Source of the DNA: Corbicula japonica
Lineage: Eukaryota > Mollusca > Bivalvia > Venerida > Cyrenidae
NCBI GenBank assembly: GCA_038501625.1
Contig: JAZAYU010000226.1
Location: forward strand, 445,001-509,000
DNA: 64,000 nucleotides
Direction: 5' to 3'
The notes beneath the pieces are model-generated. The model was not told the DNA's origin. It saw nothing but the letters and a program-made list of their open reading frames with translations, and made no database searches. Made by a program: the position numbers and the translations under genes. The stretch's first letter is position 1. Every line of letters begins with the position of its first letter. Positions 11,601 through 26,800 of the stretch are shown in pieces.

Positions 11601-14600
11601 CGTCATTGCTTTCACTAATCGTTGATTGTTTAGAGTTTTCATCTGTCACTTGCGATGTTTCATTTGATTAAATACAGAAATAACTGTTTATCCATGAGAA
11701 CTATTCAAAATGCAAGCAGTTAGGAAGCATTGTAAAAAGGATTTACAGCGCAAAATGACAGTTTTAGAAATCTTAAAATTGATACGAGATGAAATCATAT
11801 TCCATCTGGTGATTTACAAGGGGACACAAACTTAATATCCTAAAGGAAAGCGTTTAAAGACATTTATTCCTTCATTTAACCACATTTCTGAGAAATAATT
11901 ACAGTGAATATTAAAACAATCGTTGATTTGTATTCATATGCTAGAAGGGCGAGGTAAAGTAAGCAGAATGGCTGGACAGCAGAAAGAAAATATTTTCATT
12001 CTGCCAGCAGACGGGTCAAACAAGTCTGGGCAAACTGGTCTGAATACTCCGCTACCAGAATGAAAATATGTTCATTCATATTTTCATTTATATGGTTTGT
12101 CCATTCTTCTGGCAATTTTTTTTTTCATTCAACTTACTTTACCGAGTTAGCTCGAACCAGCATTGACCTTTCAACCACGGTGTAATGTGACTATTCTCCG
12201 CTGGGGTTTAGATGTTCAAGAATATATGAATTACATAGCGGTAATAATTGCGGCTTCGTCATTTTATATATTTGATACATAATAAAAGCTACATCAGATA
12301 TAAACATCCATAAGAAAATAATAAAGAAGCGATCAATATCTTCTAAGTCAAGACTTTTCAAGACATGATCCCAAGCGAGAAAGCTCGTATTGAAATCACG
12401 CATTGAGTACACAAAACAAATCAAACAGTATTCATTGCCAATTTACAGCGACTTTCAGCGCCTCTGAAATCAGGTCTAATTGAGAGAGTTCTCTAAGAAA
12501 CATATGGTGTCGCTCTAATACTTAATTTTAGGAGACGATATTAATAGGACCAAGAGCTTTCAGATTCCTATGGGAGCATGCATCAAAAGAAATCCCAATT
12601 ATTAAATCCAATTTGATGTTTTAGCATGAGAATAAATTCTCGCCAGATCGCCGATTTGTCGCTCAGTAAATATTTCTTGTTACAAGAGACAGATTCGTGT
12701 AGCAAAGGGGCAGATACATCTTAAAAAAAAACGACCACTTTATGATACCAAAAATGATATATAACATCCAACGTGCAGATGTACTGAGGTTCTAAACAGA
12801 GTTTTTGCTGTTTAAGCAGTAACTGAAAACTGTGCCCTGTCAATTAGAAGATTTATACATTGAATGGCTGATAAAATTCCAGGACATTCACGTGAGTGTG
12901 AATTTTATACAGCAAAGGGTTGTACAAAGACTTCGCAGTTAAGTTATTCTACGACATAGATCTATTCCAGGGTACTATTAGCTGACATACAGACGGACAG
13001 AAACATTCCAGGTACAAGTAACAGGACAAATGAACTCTGGCAAGGCACTACTGTGACACCCTAACAATATTTTAAATATCTTTACAACATGACCAGAACT
13101 TCATTGATACCCGACATGACATTATGCTAGGTACATAAATATTTCTGTGCATGCCTGATAGATACCTCACGTGCGATGAACATTTCTATAAAACTGTCAG
13201 TCACACAGCTGTCGGTGCCCCTTACTTTTTTTCAAATATTCTACCCGCTTATGCTTATGCTTAAGTTTAAGTGTTAATTAAAATGTTTCAGCACTAAACT
13301 GTGTCACATTAAGTTTTACGGTGATGACAAAAACAATTTTAAAACAAAGAAAACAATGCAGAAAGAAGACAACAAGAATTCAGAGCAGTTTTTATACATC
13401 GATATCGCTACATGTAGGCTGAAGCTGTCTCGACGACCTTTTTTTCGGGATGCTAATTTTGATGTGTTGCTAATTTTGAGACAAGAGTCATTGATTGGCA
13501 ATCAGGATTGCCCCGATGATCGCTGATGAAGTCAAACAAGTGAGAAAAGTCAACTAAATTACAAATTGGATTTAGGCGATCTTGTGAAGTGATATGCGCC
13601 GTCTTCGAGAGGAATATCTGAATATCTCCACGACAGACTTCACACTTACGTAGACTGACACTTTTCTGGAGGGTTTTTTGTTTGTTTGTTTGTGTTCCCT
13701 CTGTTTTATGCCGTTTGGTTGATTTAGTTGTCTGATTAGTTTTAATTTGCATTGCTAAAGACGATAGTTGTGTTGTTGTTTATTTTAAACCAACATTGAT
13801 TACTAGGAACGCTATTAACATTATCTTTGTTCGTATTTACTGAATTTATCAATTCATAGCATGTTGACAATAAAAAAATGACCCAAATGTGACATTGCCA
13901 TTTTTTCTGATACATGAACAAAAGGTAAGCATCCCCATACCCACGGAAATGAGACCATTTAAGCGATTAAAGGATCAACGCAGTGTCGGGATGACTGCAT
14001 TTACTGGTTATATGTTTAGTATATCAAAAATATAAGCAACACCAACAAACCATTGTTAAACAAAAATTCACTCTATTAAAAGTGCCATGGGATATGACAG
14101 CGTTATTTATGATTTCAATTTTAAAAGAGTATACATTTCTAAACATTTCTTTTCATTTATTTGGTGGGATTTGTTCTCAAACCTTAAACTATATCAAAGT
14201 GGGTACAAATCTTGCCACTGTTCATCAATTGTTTTATACAGTTATAATGTACAATTGTTCTCCAATTTCATGTTTCGTGTACTTTGTTTTCCCTAATTGT
14301 ATAAATTGCAGTTTAATTTTTTACAGACCTCAAGCGGAACCCGCTGACAGTAATTAAATGTTGGGTGAAACGTTTGAATTTTATTTAAAATGGTCTTTTT
14401 CTTGCAAGGAATTATATATAATTGTATTTGATGTAAAGGCGTTTGTTGATTTAACATTACTACTAGTACAAAATGTTTAAACCATAGCATTAGGGTATAC
14501 GTTGGATATTCAGGTAATAAATTCAGTTATTAACTTCCTAACTACACCCCAACGAGCTTTTGATGAACTGAGTCAATTTGATAGAAAAGCAAGTTCATTA

Positions 14601-17600
14601 CATTACCCGCTTAAAGGGTTTATTTTGCCACCGTATTGAAACGATGTCTTTCACCTTTTGGTTCAATTTCGTGCTTAACCTAAATTCACCCGTATAAATA
14701 TTCAACTATTAAATTAATAACTTTTTTTTCTTATTGTTTAGTTTAAATAAATTAATTTGTGTAGATTTCATTTTTGTGGATTTTATTCGTGTAGAGTTTA
14801 TTTCTGTAGATTATGTGTAGATTTTATATGTGTGAATTTCATTTGTGTACATTTTGTGGGGATTTTATTCGGGTATATTTCATAAATCATTATTTAACGT
14901 AATTCAGAATTTTTCTTGAGCTATTTCTACGAGAAATCGCGAGAACTTGTTGGTGTTTTCTATTGCTTTACGTCTGTCATTTGTATTCTTGTAGCTGATG
15001 TAGCACGGTGAAACTAATAATTTTCTGACACTACAAAGCGACACCCTGCAGCTATCGTACAGATTGCATCCAGGGAAATATAAGACGGAGAAAATAGCCT
15101 TCGAGGAGTAGAAGGAGTCACTTCTAGATTAAGAAAATGATCTAAACGCTGTCCATGTATATCAGGATCGCAGCGTGTGGCCCTGTACAATGTGATTGGG
15201 TCATTGTCATAGCGTGTTGTTATCTGTTGTGTGCGTCTGACATTCCAGTTTTCTCTCAGTGTTATTGCTGAAATTGTTTTACAACGGTAATGACTTTAGT
15301 CTATTTTAGAGAAAGTCGTTGCATTCTGTGTAAAAAAGGCACCTAATAAAATTTCAGGTTAGCGCAGCGCAAGAGTGCTGAGTTAAAAGGACCGATTTGT
15401 CATAGGACCAAGTCACAAGGGGACAAAAACTGTTACGGTACTGCGCATGGAGAACGCCATGTTTAGGTACAGCGTAGCAAGGTGCTCATTATATGGCGAA
15501 CGTGAAAATAACTGAATAGCAGTAAAATTCATTAAAAAAGTTGAATTCTAAGTTAATAAAATTATCATTTAGATAATGAGTATTTATAAGAATGTAAGAA
15601 TAGAAATAGCCTATTTGATGCACAAAATCTACGAGCTGCAAGAAGTTAATGTAATCACTCTACAAAAGACACTCCTGACATCACAAAACCAATAGAAACC
15701 AGTAAGTGACCGACATGACAAATAAATACAAGGTAAGAGCCGACACAATAACCAATTAATACAAAGGTAAGAATCGACACGATAACTAATAAATACAAGG
15801 TAAGAACAGGTACGAAAACATCAACATGACATATAAATACAACCTAAGAATCGACAAAATTAATAAAAAAAAAATAACTACAAAATAAAAAAACTACTAT
15901 GATAAATATTAAAACGGCGGAACCGACATGACAACTATATCCAGGTAAGAACGACAGATCAAATGAATACAAGGTAAAAACCGTTATGACAAATAAAAAA
16001 AATCACCATCAAGAAAAATAAATACACTTGTGTCCAAGATCATAAAACTAAATCTGGAGACCAATCTCAAATCTCAATCATCTGATGCCTGGGATTTTAG
16101 ACTGGTCTCCAATCTTAGTTTTTATGACCTTGGGTCTTGGATAAAAAAAGCAAAATGACAAATAAGTGAAGCCAGTAAGCAATACCTTCATAGTACGAAC
16201 GATGACGCTCACGTAACCTCTCCAGATAGATGGGATCCTCGGGGTAGAACAGCCGAAATGTGTTCTCGTACGGGCACGATACAACTGCAACAGTAAGTTA
16301 CAGCCCTGGTCAGGATATGTGAAACATTGTCACTGCCTTGTAATCATGGCGGAATGACAGGAAATAATTATGATTAATGAATGTCCGGTTCAAACAGAAA
16401 ATAGAATCATAATTTGCCGATATCGAAAATTATATGTACATCGTTGTAAAAAAAATTTTTCTTAATACAAGGATTTTTCAAAAACTGAGTTAATAAACTG
16501 TTGTTTTGCACTTGTGAAGGACTTAATCTATGCCGTAATTTAAAGTGTGTTTAATATATATACGTATATATATATTAAAAACGATTTGTTAAACTTAAAT
16601 GTTTGTAAAGGAAGTAAGTTGTTACCTTCGGAAGGGCTTCCGTTCCTGTTCCAGAACGGGCGATGGAACCCAGAGTTAGGAGGATATCTTGAGCCTAAAA
16701 CACAGTAACTGACAATGATATCACAGCGAGTATTTGTAATACATGTAGACTAATGCTAATCATCTGCTTTTTAGTATTGAATTAGTTAAATCCAAAACTT
16801 ATTTTTCCCAACAGTGCATGATCCACTTAGACTTTTTACAACAAAAAAGCTCGCATAGATCAGATATTCTTAGATTTTGCTTTTCTACTTCTTGATTAAA
16901 TTACAGCCTATTAAATTCTGCTCGAATTAAGACCGTGCATTGGTTCAGCCGCTTAAGATGCCATATCTATAGAAATATGTACATAATTCGAAATAAGAAA
17001 AAATAGAGAAAGTAAATGTAATCATCAAAACGAACCATTTTCAAAGTTAAAGTCACGTGGTTCTTGCTTTATAGAAACAGCCGGTGGAGACAAAGGTACG
17101 AATGGTGTTGTCATGTATCCATGGTTACGTGGTAATGACGTTTCAGCTTCGTAATGGGTATCTCCCTTTAGATAGTGCGTGTAGGACATGAAGCGCGAAT
17201 AATTGCTATGAACGTCGGCAGAATTGGAGCATTGTCCTTCCTGTTCAAACACCGGCCGGGTCATTCTGAAAATAAGTCAGGGTATCAAATACAAAGGTAT
17301 GTCCATGTCCATGGCGCGGTTACTAGCTTAAGTTAATAGGGTTGAAAATCTGAACCGCTGAATAAAACATTGTATTTATCATTATGAAATAGATAAGGCA
17401 TGAACACAGTTTTCTAACATCTTTTAAAACTTCGGATTGCAAAGTCATCGTCACCTAAGGTCCGTTCCCTGGTAAACCGTCGGATTGCATCTAGAACTAT
17501 TTTCAAGTTGTTGCGCATGCGCTGGGGCAGGTACCCGCTGATCAGCTTCCGGTGAGGCACATGGGCGTTCCGATGTTGTGCTGGACACGGACTCGCCAGA

Positions 17601-20600
17601 CGGGGAGCTCGAGCCTTCACTACCTTGACAGCTGCTGTTTGGATAAGGCTGGTCAGTATAAGGGCCGTACTTGACCCCGGTTCGTTTTTCAGGCGTCTGA
17701 GGCTTGCAACAAGTCTGAGAAGATTTTTGTTCCAGTTTTATTTTGGAGAATGGAGAAACTGAAAATATGAAAATCAATTAATAAATAATCTGAAAACTAA
17801 CAAATACAAAAATATGTAGCAAAAAATGACGCCGGCTTAAACGTAGTTTTCCTCCAGTGTGATATAAATTATTCTGAAATTTTGGGAAACAAAAACTTAT
17901 TAAAGATTTATAACAGTTTTATTAATATTTATTTGACTCGTATTTAAATTAAATACATTTGCATACACGTCTAAGTTGAATATATGCCACATAACTGTTT
18001 GCCGTAATGTAAACAGTAGTCATTTGTTAGCAGATTGGACATCTGGCAGTCTCAGTTCGATTCCAGGCCGCTGCGGATATTCCAACTGTTGTTTATTGTT
18101 GGATGATTTCTTTATCTAGAACTGTTGCCGGCAGTATCTTTAGTATACCGTGGAGGTAAATGCCTACACATTGAACTCGACTGGAATCTGTGCCCAAGGT
18201 TATAAAGCTGAGCATGGAAACCAGTCTCAAATCTCAAGCATCTGATTTGCTGAAATGGCGACTGGTCGCCATTTCAGCCAATCAGATGCTTGAGATTTGA
18301 GACTGGTTTCCAAGCTCAGCTTTATAACCTTCAGACCAGTTGTACCATCCATTCGCAGCCGGTGACTTTCTTAGACAACCCACGTTAAATATGAGACCTA
18401 TACCTTTACAATCTTATAGTTTCACATAAAAATATTCAATTCGACTGGGATAAGTTATTTTGCCAATCCTTTTATGCCCATGAAAGACTTTAATATTAGG
18501 TTGTCATCTTCGAGATAATTATGCTATGTTTTCTCGGAGAAGTATTAAGTCTGCTGACATCGCTGACAGATCGTTCTGAAACTTAATACGTTATTTGATA
18601 ATGATTCTGTTATTTTGACCCTATCTCAGATGTATTTTCATGCCATATTACAATCTGTCAACGCTAGATGACGTGTATTGCTGACGATGGACAATACTTC
18701 AATACCATTGTTTAGTTTTTTAAATGTTGTTCTTAAAATTAGTATTAGATATTGGATAAATGTCAAAGCATTTGTCTTAAAAGTGCCTTTAGTGGTTGAA
18801 ATAATATTTTGTCCAATCGAATTGCAGTATTTTTAATTGTTGGGACATTTCTTTAAATCAGACTTTTACTTACATAGTATTTTACGTAGCATTGGATGAT
18901 TTACAAATTAAGTGAATTCAATATTTATTAAATATAATTTCAACAACTAAGTTGGTTAACGTTTGTTCATAAGCATTTACAAATTCAGTGGGTCCGATTA
19001 AATTTCGTAAATGCTAAAAAGAAATCCGGCAACTCAAACCGGGTCCGTTCTAATACCCCAAACCACCCCAAACTACCCCAAACCACCCCAAACCACCTTC
19101 ACTATAAGGTTGTGATAATTAAATAAGTTCATATGAAATAGGGCCCTGCGAGCTCTAGTATAAAAATCAGTGTTAAACTTGTTGCTTCTGAATGACTTGA
19201 AATACTTGAACTATAATTTAATAATACTCAATGAAAATAATTACGTATTTTTTATTTATTTTTTTTTGGGGGGGTGGGGGGGGGGGGTGTTAAACTTTAG
19301 CAACAAGCCATGCATTTTACCTGTCTTTAAGCTGATTGTAACACTTGAAAAATAATGTAGTCGATTTCAAGTGGTTTGGGGTAAACACTGCAGATGTGGT
19401 TTGGGGTATTTCACACTCGCTGTATGTCGTCATTCTGTCGGACTTATTTATGGTCAGTCATGTCATTTACTGAAACTTTGATGTTTATTTTTCTCAGTAT
19501 AGCAAAATAGTTATTATTCGTCACATATTATCATTATTTACAACCACAAATAACAGCAGCCTTATATTTGAAGTAGTTTGGGGTGGTTTGGTGTAGTTTG
19601 GGGTGGTTTGGAGTATTAGAACGGACCGACTCAAACCTATACTATACGAAGTTTTAAAATGTTATTTACTTTGTTTCATTATTTTCCTTACACATTATAT
19701 CAGGTGGCTCCGCCATAATAAAGTGCATTAATAAAACACGGGAAAATCCGATTTCCTTATGGAACCAATATGGTTTAACAGAATATATTAGAATATGCCT
19801 TAACAAAAATCGGAGAGCATCCGCTGAACACCGTAAACATATTAATGGCACAAAGTTTACAAGAGACTATGAACAGGGGTATATGTCTTGATAAAATAAA
19901 CAACTACATATTATCTGCAAGGGCGCAAATGTTACAGTAGACTATGTACAGTGTTGTATAACAAACAACTCCCTATTTTCTGAGAAAGCAAGTCCAGGTA
20001 CTGTAATAATTCCTCAATACCTAGTACATGTAAACTGGATATCTATTTAGTGTCTCTCCGTTGATCCATTTAATGTCATTAATTCGGTTAAATTGATATG
20101 TATTTGCATGAACAAATGGTCCTTCACTGTAGGTATGTTTATGCTTCATTCATGTGAGTAAAAGATTAAACTTCATGTCATGTTTGAACTTCAATCTTCA
20201 CTCATTAAACTTGATTTCAATTTTAAAAACTGTTTCGACCAAACATTAAAGTCGGTATATATTAAATGATAATATCGTTTTTAGCAAATAGGTTTTAACA
20301 AACAAAACAACTTTAATTCAAGTATGATGAAATACAGTGAATACACTGCATATTAATTTGTTGTACACGGTATCGCAGCTGGTAGCGGTTTTGATCTTCG
20401 CTTGTTAGATGGAATAACTGGCCTGAGAATTCAAAAATTGCATTAAAACATATTATAAAGCGCTAAAATTTCGTGTGCTTGCAATATCCGCTAATCTCGT
20501 GGTCACCACAGAACCCCGCATATTTTGATACGCATATAGGCGCATTAATATAATTATCTGAGATATACTGTCTGTCCCCGCTTTTGAGCTTGCAATACTT

Positions 20601-20777
20601 AACACTGTCGGCTTTGTTGATCATCTATATATAAAATCCTTTGGAACTGAACGTTCAAAAAACGTTATTTATCAAAAGACAATGCCAGGAGTTATGAATA
20701 ATTTCATGTTTTATTTTTAAAAATGAGTTGCGTGATACTGTATTACTTTTTCACTAAATAGCGAATATGGTGTTGAG

Positions 20778-20838
<61 letters not shown>

Positions 20839-23800
20839 AACAAAGCGCTTCTTTTCAAAAATAAGCATGAAAGCCTGTTAAACCAATAAATTAAGAGTGT
20901 GTTGATTATAACGAAGCATTGCATTGAATCATCTCAGGCGTTTATTCAGTAAAAATTAATGAAGCTTAATTTTGAAAATTGGACTTACCAGACAAGCATC
21001 TGGCACTCTGGGTAACGAGTTGATTTAGCTATTATATACCACCTGTTCTTATTAAAGGGAATTCCAGAAATGATATTGTCATGCACCATTTGTTAACTTT
21101 GGCCACATTACAAAATCGTTACTTCAAAAAACTGCTCTTACATGCACACGTTAAAATATATGAAATTATTATTTTCTTGTGAAAATCTAGCATATTCTAT
21201 TGCACTATTGTATTTCAGTGTGAATTAAAAGTTACACATTTTAATGATAATTATTTCTTCGTCTGCAATGATGAATCAGAACAATTTTATCATGTCTTGT
21301 AATAAATTTTCATTTGGAGATATTTGCATAATTGATTTTTACAAACACTGTAAAAGGAACATTCACAGTATATGACATTGCATGCAATTAAGACAAAATC
21401 ACGACATTCGCGACGATTTGTGGCTTTTATGTGGGTCACGTGACTAGATGAAACAACATGGCGGCGATTAATTTGCGTTAAATCTACACATTATCGCCAA
21501 AAGACAGCGTAATGTCAAGCCTCCATTATTTTCTGTGAACTTTATTTTACGATGTAGTTAGTTAAGGAGAAATGATGGGACGCTGCCCGACAATTTAAGG
21601 CGCTGTGATTGAATTCAATCGGCAACAAATTGCCCGCACACAGTAAATTGTCAGCGACACTACTAAATGGGTAACGTCTGAAGACAAATGATTTTGCCAG
21701 TTCATTATTTCAAGTTTAGGTTTCTGATTTCACCAAATATGGATGTTGGGGGTAAAAATCGATTTAAACATTTGAGTATTGAGTAGAAAAAAACATTGTT
21801 TTAAAAGGCAAATTAATTCAAAATTCACTGATAAATTGATAATATGTTTGTTTAGTTATGTATATTTTAATTTCAGTTTAAACAATATGTATTTACCATA
21901 TATCATTTTGAATGACATAAGCAAATATATATTCGGAGTAAACGGAGAATTTAAAAACAAAAAGAAATCCTATATTAGTCAATTTTCTCTGGTATAAAAT
22001 ATTGAAGGTTACATAAATTTAGTTTTCATATGAAACACTGACGTATTCAAGTTTGTAATATAATTATAAATTGTGGTTAGAAAAATAGGAAATGATAATG
22101 TACTAAACAGGCAATACTAATTTAGCTTTGATAGGACATAATACCAAATTTATTCAAACTCTACCCTTATTAAAGTTATACCGGCAAGTAGAAATTTATT
22201 TTGGATAAGGTATTTTAATTCAAATGTTTAAATTTTTTCATTATTAGTTTACATGTCAAACTTCATTTACTGTGGTTTCGTGATATATTTCGCGGTGGTT
22301 TAAATATAGCGTATTTTGCGCTAAGGAAAGTGCGCGAAATCAAAACCTAGCGAAATAAAACTACTGAATATCTATTTTTATAGTGTTATAAGAATGATAC
22401 AAAACAGAACATTTATTTCTATTCTATCAACATGTGTGCGAATTAATGCCATTTATATTTTGCGCGAAATTTAATCCCTGGTATCGCAGTACATCTACAA
22501 CAAAAGCAGAAATAGATTACAGACCGTGACTTCTAGAGTGACCAATTCAGTTTGACAGACAGTGGCCTGATGTTGACATACTAATTAAGGGCCTCAGATG
22601 TCCAACCGCTTGTTAAAAATGGGCGTTGTAATAAAACTTTAATTGGAAGCTACATCAACATTGCACGTGCGGCGCTAATATGGTCCAATATGGCTACCGT
22701 ATAATTTATTTATAACCGTATTTTCTGAGTCCCCCTTTGAGAATATTAAACATGGTTCAGTGATCGCAAATCAAGTAGAAAATTCAGCTTTGGGTTTCAA
22801 CAGAGGACAAAGTGGAAAAGTGTCAACAACTGAACTTATTTAATTCATTGAAAATAATAAGTGTTCTCCATGATTTTACATGAGCTCTTAGATATTCATC
22901 TGTCAGTAAAACAAAAATGGGAACACTTGAATTAAAATGTTATGGAACGAAAATCTTGAGAAAAAAATGGTTTTCTTAATAAAATTGAACACTACTGATT
23001 AATATTCAGACAATCTACAACTGCCAAGTTTAAATACAAACCAGTTACCTTTCAATAATATGGAAAGTTGAAGCTTAAACGAGTGCGTTTGATGGATCTT
23101 CCAATATACTTATATACAAGTTAAAATCGCTTCAAAATGAAAACAGGCAGAATTATTAATTTCAAAGACTTTCTGGGAACGCATGTTCCCGTTACCGTAA
23201 ACCACGGCTTCCATCCCTCTGATGCGAAATTCTGGATCTACCTCTGCTTGCATAATTTTAAAGGGATGCTGTATAGATAAAGCGGTCGAAAACAAAATAT
23301 CAATAAATAACACGTGCTACGTTAAAAATAAGGCCGCAAATAGTGTTCACATAAACCCTGAGTTTACTCTTACACATTATAAAACTAATGGATTCTTGAC
23401 ATCAAATTTCATTTATTTAAGATATGAATTTAACGAATTAGTGTAAATATCACATACTTTTAATTTTTCTGCACTTAAAGTTTTCTCTATGATTACGTTG
23501 CTAGCAAACGGGAAACTTTAGGTCATTAAATTTCATTTTATCACGTGGAGTTGTGAGAAAACGGCGCAAGGAGATATAGTATAAGATTTATCTCTAACTC
23601 GTGGAATAAATTTTGTAACTGGACAATTTATAAAACCTCAGGTCTTGATAATTTCAAATTAATTATCAAATTTGAGAAAATTAATCGTGAATAAATAGAT
23701 GACATGAGTAAATGACTCTGCCCTTGGCCTGGGTGATTCGAGTGAAACCCGCGGCTTAATGGTGACGTTACTTAAGAAATGGTTGATACAATACGCGATC

Positions 23801-26800
23801 TCCATGCCAATTCGGTCTCAACTGGTATTTACTTTCCACAAAAAATGAAATTAATATTTTCTAAAGGCGAAAACAAGCGAAACCTCTAACATTTTGGCTA
23901 ATAAAGCATGCCCACTTTGCTTACATATCGGTGTATCCCCGGAAGAACAAATAAAGGTTTTTTGTATTTTAATAGACATTGAACGGGGATTAAACGGAAA
24001 TGTAAAAGATAGAAAATATTTGGCAATTAATATTTTGACTTACATTTCAATGGCCCATGTAAAATATTGAACAGAGTTGCAGTATCTGCTTTTAACAAAG
24101 TATAAGAAGAATTTATTTTGATTAGGTACCATTTGTAGACAAATTTTCATAAATGTTCATCAGAAGCAATTTAGAATCTGGCCTTACATAACGGATTAAA
24201 ATACCAATTAGTATAATGTATTATTGGAAATCGCCTCATCTCATATTCATTTCTTAAAATAAACGTTATCTTTTGCGAAAAAAGCCTTTCCTTAACAGAT
24301 ACACCTTTCAATTTGCAACTGAAAAATGTGTTGACATAAGACGTCGCTAACTCCTTTTAAATGCTTTTTAATTACTTTAACTTTCGGCACATCAAAGCAA
24401 AAAACTTTATGTTTGACGGTAGAATTATGATGTAACTTTGTAACAATTTACATAGCCGTATTTTCGAATTCCGCCGTTACTATGAGGCGTCTAGAGGAAA
24501 CACGCGACTTTAATCCTATCTTAAGACTTCAGCGGATAATAATTGACTCTGATTAGGTTTTTATATGATGCCCTTAATCCTGAGATGTTCTGTCGTCGCT
24601 CTGTGGACCCGACAGATTGTGCAGTGAGTTATTTGAAGATATTTTATTTCAGAATTGCAGAGTTGTGTGAGTCGTCAGTTTTTAAACACGTGCAAAGCCC
24701 GTACTGTGATAAGAGAGTGTTGTGTTCGGGAGTCTTTCCTCTACTGTTGGTTAATAAAATTCCAAATTGGGTCACCAAAAATCTGCTTTCATTCCTGTTT
24801 TATTTCGAGTTTGATCTAGCCCCTACGTTGATCAGTTAGGTTCTTATCTCAAGTTCCTGCCAGACCTTGACATTAAACAATGTCAATGACGACTCACCAA
24901 GTCTTATTTTAATTGACAAGTTTACTTCTTGGTGACGTGTTAGTTAGTAAGCTGTCAAACTATTCATATTTCCGCTTCAAAGCAATTCACGTCAACTAAG
25001 CTGATCGTATTTGCGTTAAAAAAATCAACAACTCATGACACGTCAGCTAATCGTTAATCCGTTCGAAAGAATCTCATGATAAGCCATTTCATTGTAACTT
25101 TGCTCCATCGCAACTCATGGCAAGTGAGCTCATCGTACATCCAATTACAAGCAAAATATGACAAGTAAGTTCTTCGAACATATTACCCAAAATAAAACGT
25201 GAAAAATAAGGACAACGTGCATGCGCTCATGACAAGTGAGCTCATCGTACATCCGGTATCAAGCATCTCATAATGATTATAAGTATCTTGCAAGAGTGTA
25301 AGGTGAAGATGGAAAAATCTGTCACCGAGGGGGAACTGTTTTGCGGGAACGAGGCTCTGCCGAGTTCCCGCCAAAACATTTCACCCGAGGTGACAGATTT
25401 TTCTATCTTTACAGAATGTCCCATGCAAGATACTTTTTCTGCAAGTACCTTTTATTGTTCATAACGTTTGTGTACATGTATACAATCCAACTTTTGTTTC
25501 CTTACGCTGAAATATTGACGTTAGCGTAAACCTTATTTTCTAAATGACGTCACTAACTTGAATAAATTACGTCAAAAACTTGAAGACGTGACGTCACTCG
25601 TGTAGCACGCGAACGTTATCTTTTTCCTAGGGAAAAGATAGATTTTCTTTCCCCGGTAAATCACGCGGAAATACGTATCCGTATAATTATGACTAGTTAT
25701 TTCATCGTACATCCGCTCTAAAGCATCTCATGATGTTCATCGTACATCAGATAAAAAGCAAATCATGTCATCGTAATCCTATCCAAATCAAATCGTGAGC
25801 AAAAGGTACATGCGCTCCATAGCAACTGATGACAGCGAGGTCATCGTATATCCGCCCCATAGCAACGCGTTATAAGTTTATCATCAACAGTTGTCAACGA
25901 CGACCTTTGTCATTTAGTTGTACTAGTGGCAAAGCTATACGTAATAATTACAGTAAAATAACAATCCAACCAAAAATGTTGTTAACTTGAAGCCTAAACT
26001 ATTAATAATGAAGATAATCAAGCTTGAGCTAGGCCTACTTCGTTTAAGGTTCCCTCGAAGTGACATATTACGATTTAAACTTAAAAAAAGACAAAATATT
26101 TTTAATTGGTTAGCGCGATGTAAGATGGCCAATGATTGAAATATATGAAAATAAAACTTTCAAAACCATCGGACACGACACATATGAAAATATTGCAGGC
26201 TCGGTTTGATTGAGTCTGTTCATGGGCAGTAATGGAAATGCATATCAATGCCCACGCTGTCTAGCCCCGGGTTGAGCACAACTCAATATTTACACTAATA
26301 AACAGTACAATTTCGATCCATCCCAAACGATGGTATGCATATGGCGGTGAACATAGAACTTTCAATGCGGTATTTTCAGATTAATACCATTCCATGTTCA
26401 GCGGCGTAAAGTCCCCAAATAAAAGAATGGGTTTGCCGTAAACGAGAAAACAATGGGAGGAACTACAGAGAATGAAATTATGACAGGGGAGCAGAGAATA
26501 TAAATCCTGTATATCACAGACAACGCCAAAGGCAAAATTTAAAAAGCAGGAAATATATTCTTGCGGTGATTGAACAATATCCAAATCTACAATGGCTGGG
26601 ATATTGAAACCACCCATCTATAAATTGGCCGAATATCAGCACAAAAGTAATTTTAAAAGTACTATTAACACAGTACATAAATATCGTGCTCAAGGACGTT
26701 CAAAGGACGTAATTGATAACAGCACTGTTTGAATGCACGGGGAGACTTTTTACAGCCGCCACACGGCACAAACAACCCTGCTGTGATATTAAAATACTAT

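Larger units (their letters stand above)
10184..16185. other. ETV intron 7
   Basis: 6002-bp intron. Repeats are listed separately. The stretch 11000-14750 is plain AT-rich sequence with only short random frames, and no supported exon or RNA gene was seen there. Confidence 0.8.
16285..17454. other. ETV introns 4, 5 and 6
   Basis: Short introns of 189 bp (17266-17454), 341 bp (16695-17035) and 341 bp (16285-16625). Exons 5 and 6 lie between them and have their own entries. Nothing beyond splice signals was seen in the introns, apart from a tatatatacgtatatatata tract near 16555-16575. Confidence 0.85.

Noticed and set aside
17414..17620. 68-residue minus-strand frame overlapping ETV exon 4
   Set aside because: It lies in the wrong frame of a well-supported exon and breaks phase with neighbouring exons.
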